Shown: piece by piece, positions 51,029 through 61,060 of the stretch
Numbering within the stretch: the first letter of the stretch is position 1
Layout: the number at the start of each line of letters is the position of its first letter
NCBI GenBank assembly: GCA_018806915.1
Contig: JAGKQI010000067.1
Span: 186,001-250,000 of the forward strand
Source of the DNA: Phytophthora colocasiae
Taxonomy: Eukaryota; Oomycota; Peronosporomycetes; Peronosporales; Peronosporaceae
DNA: 64,000 nt
Reading direction: 5' to 3'
The notes under the pieces: generated by a model
Databases searched by the model: none
Seen by the model: the letters and a program-made list of their open reading frames with translations, nothing else
Told to the model about the DNA's origin: nothing
Position numbers and translations under genes: made by a program

Positions 51029-52544
51029 CTATCTTTCCAAACTCTCGATGAGAATGCGGCTAAAGTCGTCGGGGTTCTCCATGAACATTTGGTGGCCTCC
51101 GTTTGGCACACGATAAAGATCAGCAGCGCGGCCATTCTCTTTGAAACGCTCCACAATACTGAGTCCATTGCGATAGTCCATCCAGTCGTATTCGCCATAG
51201 ATGAATGTTAGCGGCATCTTCACCTTTTCAGGCTGAAGCACATCTACCAGAGGACGAACAGCATGCGCACCTGGAGCGAGATGCGTAGTCATCGCGCGCT
51301 CTCCACTCGGCTTTAACGCCCAATTGTTGTACACGTATTCGGCCAATTCGTTTAAATCGACACGTCCATCCCGCATGGCACTTCCCTCCGACATGAACAA
51401 GGTTCGACGGTGCACCACGTTCTGAACGAGCTTTGGGCCGTACGGCCCCACGAAACGGGCAAGAGACATCGGCGTCACACCATTCTCCCAGGCTGAGAAG
51501 ACCATACGTCTCAGCCACGAGCGATTCACTGCTTTACCTTCCTCTGTAGTCGGATCTGGTGGCGGTGGAGCGTGTGGTACTCCAGCTGGAGAGGCTAGTA
51601 CCAAATGCTGTGCGATGAAAACTTAGTTAATTAAGTGTATATGGAGGGACAGGTAATAGACGACACACGTACATTGACTTGCTCTGGATGCTTTAGTGCA
51701 TACGTTGATGCAAAGATTGCCTGGAATGCACAAAGTGTCAGATCTCCAGGTTATTAAGTTATCCGATATCTAAATAACTTACCCCCATGGAGTGGGCACA
51801 CAAATCAAAGTTCTGTAGCTTAATCTCTTGTTGCCACTTCTCGAATGCACCCACAATAAAATCATCAGCGCTGTCGTACTGCACCACAAACAACGAAGCC
51901 AATCCATTATTATTAAAGCGAGCCCAGCCATCAACATCAACACAAACAGAACGCTTACGTCTGTAAAGTTGAAGTCAGGACGATCCGAGCGGCCAACACC
52001 AATCCATTCCACCGCATACTGCCATGATCGTTCATAAGTCAATAAATAAACAGTTTAAAATGCAAAAGGGCGTAGGGTACCACATTGAAATGCTTGGACA
52101 GCTTCTCCAAATTCTGAAGACAAGCACAACCCAGTCACAACGAGTTCTACGCAAGACAGCTTAATCCATCAGTAGACTTACCATCGCCCATACAGCGTTG
52201 CCGCCAGCGAATCCGTGGATGAGGACGAGGTTCTTGGCACTTTCTCGTTTCTTTTCATCGGTGCACGGTACCACCACTGTGCCCAATTGTGCGACCTTCT
52301 TCATCTCAAAGGGCGTCGGGATAGCGCGTGTGAGGATCTTGCGCTCTGCCTCCTCGAGCTTCGCGTAGCTGGCAGGAACCCAGTGCCAGAGTTGGCCTTC
52401 GGTCGCTACACCTGCGGCAAGCAGCACCGCTTCAGCATTGAAACCTCAGTGATCTACTACACACAGGAAAAAAAAACTGTCGAGAATGCAACGGATGCAA
52501 TGCCTACCTGTGGTGGCAGCTACGGGGCGTAATAGTCGCAGCAT
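51029..52544 (-). CDS. Alpha/beta hydrolase (ABHD4/5-like) paralogue 1, seven exons
   Basis: Exons from the 5' end: 52508-52544, 52182-52444, 52081-52113, 51959-52018, 51783-51878, 51673-51720 and 51029-51607, GT-AG and in phase, giving 371 aa. The N-terminus MLRLLRPVAATTG could be a mitochondrial or membrane signal. Then come VLIHGFAGGNAVWAM (oxyanion region), YAVEWIGVGRSDRPDF, LCAHSMG (nucleophile Ser), HLVLASPAG, LTFIYGEYDWMDY (acid Asp) and NGGHQMFMEN (His). The nucleophile elbow is AHSMG where paralogue 2 has GHSMG. The family acts on lysophospholipids, N-acyl lipids or phosphatidate; the substrate is unknown. The same architecture is repeated downstream at 56297-57714. Confidence 0.85.
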
Positions 52545-52603
52545 AAGTCGCAGTTGTCATCCAGAGGAAGAATCACTTATGCTGCACGAGGATTAATCGT
52601 CCT

Positions 52604-52614
52604 CAGTTGGGGTG
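52604..52614 (+). repeat. MULE target duplication, left copy (11 bp)
   Basis: CAGTTGGGGTG, repeated exactly at 56195-56205 in the same orientation, directly outside the two element ends. Confidence 0.88.
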
Positions 52615-52815
52615 GCTGCTACTTAATATCTGTTGCAGAACTACTGAATGACCTGTTACCCCCCAATCTACTGAAAACCTGTTACTGGAGTCTGAATGCC
52701 TGTTGCGCACTTAAGGGGAGATTAGCGCAACAGATTTTCAAGTCTGAAAATCTGTTACATTTATATGTGCTGAAAAATTTGGTTTTTGTGTCTTGTAATG
52801 GAGGGGGGGGGGGGG

Positions 52816-53615
52816 CAACGCCCTAAGGAAGAAACAAGGTAAAAGCCAACTCAGTGGTCCTCGTCGTTACATCAGCTTGCCTGGCCGCCGCCAGGCGTGT
52901 GCGCTCGCCTGGTAGACGTACGGTACTAATCCGTCCCTGCAGGTCGGCAGGCGTAGAGACGTCCGGGTGAGGACCATATCCGCAACCTGTCCGTGTGGTC
53001 TTTAGAACGTCCCCGCTAGCAACATGCACTTGGTGTGCTACTCCTAGGTCTGGGCGCCACCGCACACTCGCAACGCCTGGCCCCCACCGTCTTACTCCGC
53101 GGTCCACGACCTTTCTACTGTCTACACTATGGGGTCTGCTACGCTTGTCGTAGTGCGACGCTGTGCGCGGCGTACCTGTCTCTCTGACCCAGCGTACATG
53201 CACAACCCGTGGATCTTCCGGCGACCAAGTAACTGTGGATTCTACAGTCTCATACTCACGATCCTCCTACGTAAATCTCTGACTAAGAGTCGAGCGGCAG
53301 ACCACGGCTCGTTTCTCCCTCCAACCGCTATGCAGTCTCTCTACACTCTACCCAGCTACGTTGCCCTTCCTGTCCTACCACGTTGTTCCCTCCAACCGCT
53401 ATGCAGTCCCTCTACACTCTACCCAGCTACGTTGCCCTTCCTGCCTACCACGTTGTTCCCTGGCTTGGCCCACGCTGTTGTGGTGGAACGGATCTGGCCT
53501 AAATATGGTTGAAGCAGGTCTCGATAACAACTAGCGCCCAGCCACAGGGTCCCCAGATGATACGTGATCTAGCTATGTCTAGTATTCACCTTGTTTACCC
53601 GCCAGTAGGCGGGTT
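52816..53615 (-). repeat. GC-rich segment, possible solo LTR
   Basis: This block differs in composition from the rest of the MULE. It begins next to a 13-G run (52803-52815) and on the minus strand starts near GTAACCCGCC and ends near GGGCGTTGC. A hairpin CCCGCC-AGTA-GGCGGG-type sequence sits near its right end (about 53597-53614). It contains a tandem duplication of about 70 bp (53329-53463). Similar GTAAC-starting LTRs of Gypsy elements occur in Phytophthora (recalled, not tested). No clean target duplication is seen. Confidence 0.3.
53329..53463. repeat. Tandem duplication of a roughly 70-bp unit
   Basis: Two adjacent units containing CTCTACACTCTACCCAGCTA and CCACGTTGTTCCCT lie at about 53329-53399 and 53400-53463. 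They differ at a few positions and by a short indel. Confidence 0.8.
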
Positions 53616-53936
53616 ACGCTCTTCCAGGTGACTTCTGAAGAAGTCTTGTAGGTCGGGAAGAATGTCTTGTGGGACACAGGGGTTTGAGGTAGCATGGAAG
53701 GTCTTTACTCCACGTCAGGGTAGTTGTTCCGGGTCGTAAAATAAGTTCTTGGTTCACCATACTAATCTCCATGTACTTCTCGAGTATGTACGAAAATACG
53801 AGATGTGCTTTCCTGGTGAATCTGCTCCTCATTTGGCTGCACGAGATCGTGACCACTACTATTGAATGACAACACATCAGCTTAATCTACAGTATGCAGT
53901 AGAGAACAGGACTCTTCGTGGTTTTGTTTTTAGTAA

Positions 53937-56001
53937 ATGCGTGTGTATTTTTATGTTGTATATTTTTGTTTTGAAGCGTCAGACTCAATTGACGCAAGTG
54001 TTGCCGGAGGCTGGGAAATCGATAATTTCAATGTCCTTCGCAACTGGGCTAGTTCAAGATTGTGTAGATCACGAGAGGACTTTGACCGCGTTGAACTTTC
54101 AGATAGTGTCGCTATGCAAGAACTAATTGTTTTGGATACTTTCGAGCACACAAGTATGGAGTCGGGACTGTCTGTTCAGTCAATTGGTTTAATTATGACA
54201 TCTCGTGCTCTTTTTCGTGGTGTTGCCGCTGCGGTTGAAGGACAACATGACTCTCTTGTGATGGCTACAGACGGTACCTACCGACTACATTTCGGTGGGT
54301 GGTCTTTAGTAGACTGTGGTGGAATATCCGTCCAACGATCTCGAGCTGCATACGTGCAAACGTTTCAACCGTGGTTGTACATGTTTGTAAGGGCCGAGTG
54401 CACATACGCATACGAGAAAATGTTTCGCACTTTAATTAGATGTGCTCGTGAATTTCTAGATGTGGAGGTTCTCGTCGTCAGTTGCAGTATTGACCACAGC
54501 GATGCTATTGCGTCTGCACTGGAGGCGGTTTGGCCGACTATAGAGATTCTAACTTGCTGGGAGCATCTTCTTCGCTCAGCCAAGAAGTCGAAGAACATCC
54601 AACGTCTTTCAGACAAGTCCTACTTGGAGAATATCGTCTCGCATTTGAAAATGTTGCACCTTTCGCGCTCATTGCAGCAATTCAGAGCTCTGTCTAAACG
54701 AGTTATTCGAGCGTGGAAAATTGCTGGTGAAGAAGCGTATGCGGATTGGTTCCAGGATATGTATTTAACTCCTAGATGGGAGAGGTGGTTTGTGAATGGA
54801 TCTTCAATTCCAGGGTTTCTCCCTACACAGCAACCAATCGAGGCTCACCACCGAGTGATAAAGGTTATTGTTTCCGATTTCAAAAAAGCTCCTACTGAAA
54901 CGGTGTTAAACAGCGTCCTACCGCGCGTTTTGTTGTACGACACTGACGGCGGACCACAACCTGTGTATCGTCATTACTGCGAAGGTAAGCGCCTCAAAGA
55001 TATGTGTTTTCAATCAAAATATTCAACAAGATTGTTTTTATTGTAGGACCGCTACCTACCGAAAGCGTCATAAAGGCAACCGCTTATTTGATTCAGGCAG
55101 CGAATCACCAAGAAGTATTTCCTCAAGGAGATCGAACTGCGCCCGAAAGAATTGTGTTCAACAGCATGAAGTCGATGGTGAAGGTTAACAGCCTTTGTGG
55201 ATCGTGTGTCACCACAGACCGAAGCCAAAAGTACGTTATCTTCGCTTAAAATCAATGTGGATATCGGTCTCATCACTGTTTTCTATTTACTTCTAGATTC
55301 ATATTGTCAATGTCCGGTCGGCTTGGACGACGATCGCCAATAAACACAGCTTCATTTGACTTTCTGTCCTTGCAAAACGTAGCGGTCGACCGAGCACGTG
55401 CGATAAATCTCCCCAATTTTTCCATGGTACCGACGTGGCAACTTCAAGATGTACGTGCTTGTTTGACGTAGTAAGCAGTTGATATCTAATCTTTACCTAT
55501 CTGTTTTTATTGTTTTTAACTACGCAGGTCGAGTCAATCCGAGAGGCAATTACATGTACCTGTAAGAGGTACATGCACTCTGGATAGGTGTGTGCCCACG
55601 TAATTGCGTCCTTGAGTCTACTGGACAAGCTGGACCTATCGACAGCAATGCACCACATTCCAATGCGAGGGCCTCCTGGAAGGCCGAGACAAATTGGCGG
55701 GCCACTGGACCGGGAGGACCCGTCCTCAGATGATTTCTTTAGTGCCAATAAACTAATTTCTCTGTTTACACAGCAACCAGGGCGTCCACTTCGTTGGCCA
55801 TACGTGGAAGAATTCGATGTAGAGGATGGAGATGCTCAATTCCGTGAACACAGGGTGGGGCAAGTTGCTGGGTGCCGACTTTCCGAAGAAGACGGTGTTT
55901 TCGAGTGGAGTGTATCGTATCTGCACGGTGATGTTCTCTATTATCAAGTTGAAGAGCTGGTACAAGGAATTATTCGAGCGAGAAACATCGGAGCGCTATA
56001 A
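53937..56001 (+). pseudogene. MULE transposase with SWIM-type zinc finger, interrupted
   Basis: The frame from about 53937 to 55046 has the MULE transposase core: HDSLVMATDGTYRLHFGGW (catalytic Asp), SIDHSDAIASALEAVWP (Asp/His region), ILTCWEHLLRSAKK (C-x2-H) and LPTQQPIEAHH. An intron-like gap (GT at about 54985, AG at 55047) leads to GPLPTESVIKATAYLI, then another to about 55300. Near 55555 a SWIM finger (C-T-C, then C-x-H) is interrupted by TAG at 55585-55587 between its two halves. The last open part, to 56001, includes LDLSTAMHHIPMRG. With the stop in the finger the protein is probably non-functional. Confidence 0.78.
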
Positions 56002-56194
56002 ACGTACCCTAGAACGAGATATCATTGCATATTCATCTTAATGCCAACTTCTAACAGGTTTTCAGCCTTGAATTTCTGTTGCGCTTTGAGAACCTAATCG
56101 GTGCAACAGGCATTCAGACTCCAGTAACAGGTTTTCAGTAGATTCGGGGGTAACAGGTCATTCAGTAGTTCTGCAACAGATTTTAAGTTTTTTC

Positions 56195-56205
56195 CAGTTG
56201 GGGTG
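56195..56205 (+). repeat. MULE target duplication, right copy (11 bp)
   Basis: CAGTTGGGGTG, identical to 52604-52614, directly after the right terminal repeat. Confidence 0.88.
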
Positions 56206-56296
56206 CGTCACTGACCAACATTCCGGAGGGACAAGTATTCATTCTTCAAGACAGGTTTCAAGTCTATAAGACAGGTTTGATTACGTGCCACACTGA

Positions 56297-57714
56297 TTAT
56301 GTAGTGACATTTCTGATGAGAGCCGCGAGCAGCATCTTGTTGAATTCTGCTGCGTTGTCCATGAAGAGCTGATGTCCTGCTTCGGGCACCAGAACAACCT
56401 CGACACTCTGCTTGCCATCGAACGTCTTCGCTACCTTTTCGCCATGGCTGGAGCTCATCCAGTCGGGTCCGCCGCCGTAAATGAAAGTGATAGGAGCGTG
56501 GACATTCTCTGGTGTCAGCATTTCGCACAAGGGTCTCTTGGCATACACCCCCGGCAGTAAGTGCGAGTGCATGGCAATTTCCCCAGATTTCTCTAAGGCC
56601 CAATTGTTGTACCAATAAGCCGCCAGCATCTCTACAGGAATGAGTCCACGGCGAATGCAGCTCGCCTCGGGCATCACGCTTACACGCAGCGATGTGATGA
56701 AGCGCAGAAAGCGTGGTCCGAGCGGACCAGCGTACCTCACGACACTCTAATATGTGCATCAAATATTGCGTTAGAAGGTAGTTATAGTGAATAACCAGCA
56801 GCACACGCACCATGGGTGTCAGTTGGAAGTTCCAAATGGAGCGGAAAATGCGTAGACCAAGAGGCAAGCCCTTCGATGCAGGCGGATGTCCAACACCAGC
56901 AGGAGAAATAAGTACTAAGTGCTTAATACGGCCTGGGTACTTGACCGTGTACGAAGTCGCGAACATTGCCTACGTAAGAACCACACTCGTCCAAAATCAG
57001 TAAAACTGAACGGAGAAAGGATCACTTCCAAGGGCACCAAGGGCACACTTACTCCCATTGAGTGACCTCCCAGATAAAACTTTTCGATCTGCATGAATAA
57101 ACGTACAAGTGTTAGTGTTGTCACAGCAATCCCTGACAACTGGTATTAAACCCAAATCCAACTTTCCTTCAACTCCTTTCGCCAATTTTCTAGTGCATCG
57201 ACCATGACACCATTCACATATCCCCACTATCCAACGCATTAGATACTTCTAAGTGGGCGAACCAGAAAGATCGTACGAACTTACCTCGTAGGAAATGAAC
57301 TTTGGGCGATCTGATTTTCCTGTTCCCAGCCACTCGACAGCATACTGCACGAGCGTAAATAGGTAGGTAACATGTAAAAAAGAGATTATTCTAGCGGGTG
57401 CATTCACTGAGCAACGTACCACATCGTAGTGTTTTGAGAGCTCCTCGAAGTTCTAACAGGGTATACACACAATTCATAAAAGTCAGAGGCCATCAAAATG
57501 AATAATCTATGGAGTCACTTGCGCATGCCCACAGCGCATTCCCAGCAGCATATCCGTGAAGAAGGACCAGCGGAGGCTTCATCTCTTCACTAGCTGGTGC
57601 AGTACAAGGTACATGCACCGTTCCTAAACCAGCGACTTTCACTGCATGAAAGGGTACGTTTACATTGCGTTCGATAATTTCGTTTTGCAGCTCCGAGTAT
57701 CTCGCAGGATCCAT
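56297..57714 (-). CDS. Alpha/beta hydrolase (ABHD4/5-like) paralogue 2, about seven exons
   Basis: Starts at or before ATG 57714 (MDPARYSELQNEI). Readable exons are about 57536-57714, 57420-57452, 57285-57344, a fourth around 57130-57200, a short one with EKFYLGGHSMG (about 57052-57090), one around 56812-56960 (AMFATSYTVKYPGRI, HLVLISPAGVGHPP) and the last 56297-56756. The catalytic elements are LLHGYAAGNALWAC, YAVEWLGTGKSDRP, GHSMG (Ser), ITFIYGGGPDWMSS and EAGHQLFMDN, the last giving HX4D as in ABHD5-type acyltransferases. The first intron appears to use a GC donor (GCAAGT) where paralogue 1 has GTAAGT. Exon 4 to 5 splicing is uncertain. Confidence 0.78.
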
Positions 57715-57835
57715 AGTCTTGCCTCAGAAATCGTAATGCCCAGTGGCAGTATTGTGTAGATTGTCCAAAAGATGTCTGACTTATTCAAAGCGCGTAGTTA
57801 GCAGTGTAGCTCATGTTTTTAATCTGTAACAATAC

Positions 57836-58264
57836 TTACACTTCGAGTAAGGTGACAAGCTTTGCCATAATAAAAAATCTCCGGAAACTCGAATTTCGTA
57901 GCACGCATAGCATAGCGGCTGATGTAAAGGTAAACAACGTCACAAACCCAGCAATGCCGATACGGCGTTCGTGCCTCGGAGTTTGACGGACGTGGAACAC
58001 AAGGAGTTGATCCAGTTTCCATTGAGCTAGCAACAGCGACAACAGCCAGACACCGAGCTGTAGTTGGATTGTAAAGCTTGTTTCACTTCCCCAGGCGATC
58101 TGCAAGAAGGACCAGACGCCAAGCCCTGCCAGGAGCTGCAGTCCAGACCTTGCTATCGTGGACGAAGGGCGCGTCAAAATCGCCCCCAATAAGCCATACA
58201 CGATCCACACGGGCGTCAGTAGCACCACTGCCACCAGCACCGATAGAACTTTCCACGCAGCCAC
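57836..58264 (-). CDS. Small multi-pass membrane ORF, possible first exon of paralogue 2
   Basis: A 142-aa ORF with about four hydrophobic segments (VLVAVVLLTPVWIVYGLLGAI; LGVWLLSLLLAQW; IGIAGFVTLFTFTSAAMLCVL). It ends in KLVTLLEV directly followed by a possible GT donor at about 57835. If spliced to the acceptor near 57720 (AGGCAAG), it would run in phase into TMDPARYSELQ, the start of paralogue 2. It would then add an N-terminal membrane domain absent from paralogue 1. This is inference from one candidate intron of about 115 bp. It may also be an independent gene. Confidence 0.5.
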   Translation of the reverse strand: MAAWKVLSVLVAVVLLTPVWIVYGLLGAILTRPSSTIARSGLQLLAGLGVWSFLQIAWGSETSFTIQLQLGVWLLSLLLAQWKLDQLLVFHVRQTPRHERRIGIAGFVTLFTFTSAAMLCVLRNSSFRRFFIMAKLVTLLEV

Positions 58265-58890
58265 CTTAGGGGCGTTCTGGAAGGCTTTACCATTGTATGC
58301 TTCAATTCCGAATTTAATATTTTCGGTACACTAAATTTGGATATATAATACATGTAGCGACATTTTTTCGATACTGCTTCAAGCTAGAGGTCACTGAATG
58401 GAGGCGCTCTTCGCTGTCACGTCAAAGCAGTGACAAGAAACTCGTCGTATGTTGCAGACCCTTCTTCACAGGACTCCGATAGTGTAAAAGCTGGATCATC
58501 TAGACAACTTACTGCGAACAGATTTCGCCGGAGAGTTTGGGCCTAGGTGCGCTGATAAGAGGCACTTCTGTTCATTAAAAGGTGGACGTATGTATAATAG
58601 CTTAAACCCGTTCCGTTGCAGATACTGACGGGGAAACACAACGATCCAACCAGGAAATATTAGATAATAGAGGCTTTTAGCAAATCCGAAATTTGTATGC
58701 ATTCTTGCCTATTCACTGCACAATTCTCAACAGGAAAGTTAAACCGAATCAGAAACTTTGTCCAAACCGGACCAGAAACAACACCTATAGTTACTGTTCT
58801 ATTTGCTAATTATTACGGTTTTATATCAAGAACCCTAATTTGCGACCACCGTTCACAGCTAAATCTGGCGGCACCTGCCATGGATCCTAG
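58265..58890. other. Intergenic region
   Basis: AT-rich, without a supported gene. It should contain the promoter of the membrane ORF at its left. The ORF 58697-58927 has no recognised content; its end (AAPAMDPREAPDRG) may belong to the Harbinger relic that follows. Confidence 0.4.
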
Positions 58891-60120
58891 AGAAGCGCCG
58901 GACCGGGGAAGATGCTGTCATAACTGACAGTGAAGCTACGGCATACGCTCTCGACAGTGGCATGAAGTGGTTTGTGAGGGACACTGCTGCCAGCGGGGAG
59001 TGCCTCGTCATCATCGTTCAGCGTACGTATGTATCAGCGCTTTGCTTCAGAAGCTCGTGAGACTGGTAATACTCTGGAAACTGCCGTATTCTTTTCAGAG
59101 TTGGCTACAATGGCGAAACCGGTGACTACCGACGTGTGCCTTTCAATTTCCAACAGTGTGTCAGGAGGATGAATCTCTCATACGATTCAGGTTTTCCAAA
59201 GCAGAACTAGTCATGCTTGTGATTTAATGGGTTTGACTGAAACTATAACGGAGAGAGAACAAAAGCATCAGCAATCGAAGCTCTTTGCATTTTGCTGTAT
59301 AGGCTGGCCGCTCCCGTACGTGGAACCGAGCTTCAAGACTACTTTGGTCGCTCTGAGAGCGGGATATCTAACATTTTCTTGCACATGTTGAATTTTCTCG
59401 ATGTCAAGTATAGAAGCTTCTACTAGCATTTGGCGGTCACATCGCAGCTACGACGTTCTGTGTACGCAAATGCAATCTTTTAAGCTCCGGATCGCCATAC
59501 ACAAACATTTGGAGCTTTATTGATGGCACTGTTGAGAGGTATTTGCCGTCCGCAGCCAAGGAAAAAGGGCTCTGGAAAGATGTTGACTCAGCAATCAGTT
59601 AATAATGGTCACAAGCGCAAGCATGGCATCAGAATTTCAGACTCTAGTCACCCCTGATGGACTTATTATCCATCTATTCAGGCCATTTCCTGGGCGCAAC
59701 CACGACATTAAGATGTTTACCGAATCGGCCTTGCCAGACCAAGTTCGTAGCGATTTTCGTTTTGCCGAACTATAGAATTTTTGTGGTGACTGTGCTTATG
59801 GCTGGGACGATGTGATGCTGAGCCCATTTGGAAGGCGCAGTTGGAAACCTTACCGAGGCGCAAAAGGATATTAACAGCAAGATGAGCAAGGTAAAGAGTG
59901 TCTGTCGAGGTGGTCTGCTACTCTCAAGTGGTGAACTATTGGAAAACACTTGACGTCAAGTCGAATCTTCGTGTCCGGTACACCGCAACCTGTTGGACAA
60001 ATGTATCGCGTTGGTATCTTAATGACCAATTGCATAACATGCTGCACTCGTGGTGGGAATACTGCAAGCGACTACTTCGAGGTCAAACCACCAGATATCC
60101 AGAGAATATTTGAGGACAAA
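58890..60120 (+). pseudogene. HARBI1-like transposase relic
   Basis: Fragments in several frames resemble a HARBI1-like protein: ALDSGMKWFVRDTAAS near 58945, RLAAPVRGTELQDYFG near 59305, a segment of the type FIDGTVERYLPSAAKEKG near 59520 with a catalytic Asp, LFRPFPGRNHDIKMFTES near 59675 with an Asp, and GDCAYGWDDVML near 59790. The last part (ALLRGQTTRYPEN) is open to 60113. Numerous in-frame stops show it is old. Pieces too short for individual frames were recognised by their order. Confidence 0.65.
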
Positions 60121-60169
60121 AACAGCAACTAGAGCAGATTTTATTCATTTTAATTGTCTTTCCGAGAGA

Positions 60170-61043
60170 TTGCTGCACTAAAAATCTTGGCACACTCAAT
60201 GATGAGGAGTCTTGATTGCTTTTCTGTAGACGCTCTTGAAAGCGAAGGTGTTGGTCCATCTCTTTCTTTTTCAAAAAATGAGTCGTTGTTCAAATTGCAG
60301 CTGTGATTGACGGAGCTCCTGTTCGCTTCAGCTCGAACTCTTGTCGCTGACGTTTTTCTTGCCGTTTTATCTCCTGTTGAAATGCGTTCACCCGTTTTGA
60401 ATTGTCGATCGTGGTGTTCGTGTTGAGGAAGAATGCACTTGATACTGTTGAACAACGAGAAACACTGCTGTCTGGATCACTACAATCACTAACAGAATCA
60501 TCGGAGTCAAGATTTTGCACAGAAGTGCCCGGCGACAGGCGCTTTCTCGAACTATTTCTTCAGCGCACATGCGGCTAATGTGTATCATCGCTTTTTTTGT
60601 TTTTGTTCTTGATTGTTTTTCTCTGACTTGAAGTGGTCTTCCAGCGCCACATACTCCCGCTACAAGCCCTTCGCGCTCATCGTAGTGGCTTTGGATGGTA
60701 ATAACAGCATCCAACCGACTCCTCAATCCCGCTTTGCCTCGAAGGCAGAAGCGGCTTCATGGAATCCTTGAATATTTGCTTCCAGAAGCGTGAGACGATC
60801 ACGAATCTGCTTCACGTTGACCTCCACACCAAAGGCAGATGAGAGTGAAGCTGCAACATCGCTCCATACGCGGAGTGTCGTACCACGGACCGCTGCAAAA
60901 GGCTTGAGGCGTATGAGCTCCCGCAGCAACTCTTTATCCTGGTCATTCGAGAATCGGAATACCATTAGATTAGGCGGCAGCTTTCTTTCTGAGCTCGTAC
61001 CTGCGAGTTTGTTTGTGCTATTCTTAAGTGGATTCGTCCTCAA
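60170..61043 (-). pseudogene. SANT-like (Harbinger partner) gene, broken
   Basis: The N-terminal frame 60723-61043 carries MVFRFSNDQDKELLRELIRLKPFAA in pieces, then LRVWSDVAASLSSAFGVEV and IRDRLTLLEANIQGFHE, the usual oomycete Myb/SANT-like domain found beside HARBI1-like genes. It ends at 60723. A second frame (60290-60520) has an acidic stretch and a basic coiled tail (RVNAFQQEIKRQEKRQRQE). One or more frame breaks lie between them. Confidence 0.65.
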
Positions 61044-61060
61044 AACTGACCTTGACTACA

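Larger units (their letters stand above)
52615..56194 (+). mobile_element. Mutator-like element (MULE), 3.6 kb
   Basis: Terminal inverted repeats of about 140-150 bp (roughly 52615-52770 and 56049-56194) flank a transposase-like gene; an 11-bp duplication (CAGTTGGGGTG, 52604-52614 and 56195-56205) lies exactly outside. Long TIRs and a 9-11-bp duplication are the Mutator signature. Inside the repeats the motif CTGTTGC/CTGTTAC recurs at irregular spacing, reminiscent of transposase-binding sites. The transposase carries a stop in its SWIM finger and other damage, and a GC-rich segment at about 52816-53615 looks inserted. The element sits between two hydrolase paralogues. Confidence 0.87.
58890..61060. 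mobile_element. PIF/Harbinger element 2, degenerate
   Basis: A decayed plus-strand HARBI1-like transposase (58890-60120) converges with a minus-strand SANT-like gene (about 60170-61043). This is the same two-gene arrangement as element 1. Both genes have stops or frame breaks. Terminal repeats and target duplications were not found, so the limits are those of the recognisable genes. Confidence 0.65.

Noticed and set aside
53129..53512. 127-aa plus-strand ORF in the GC-rich block
   Set aside because: Made largely of the tandem duplication and low-complexity sequence; both strands are open.
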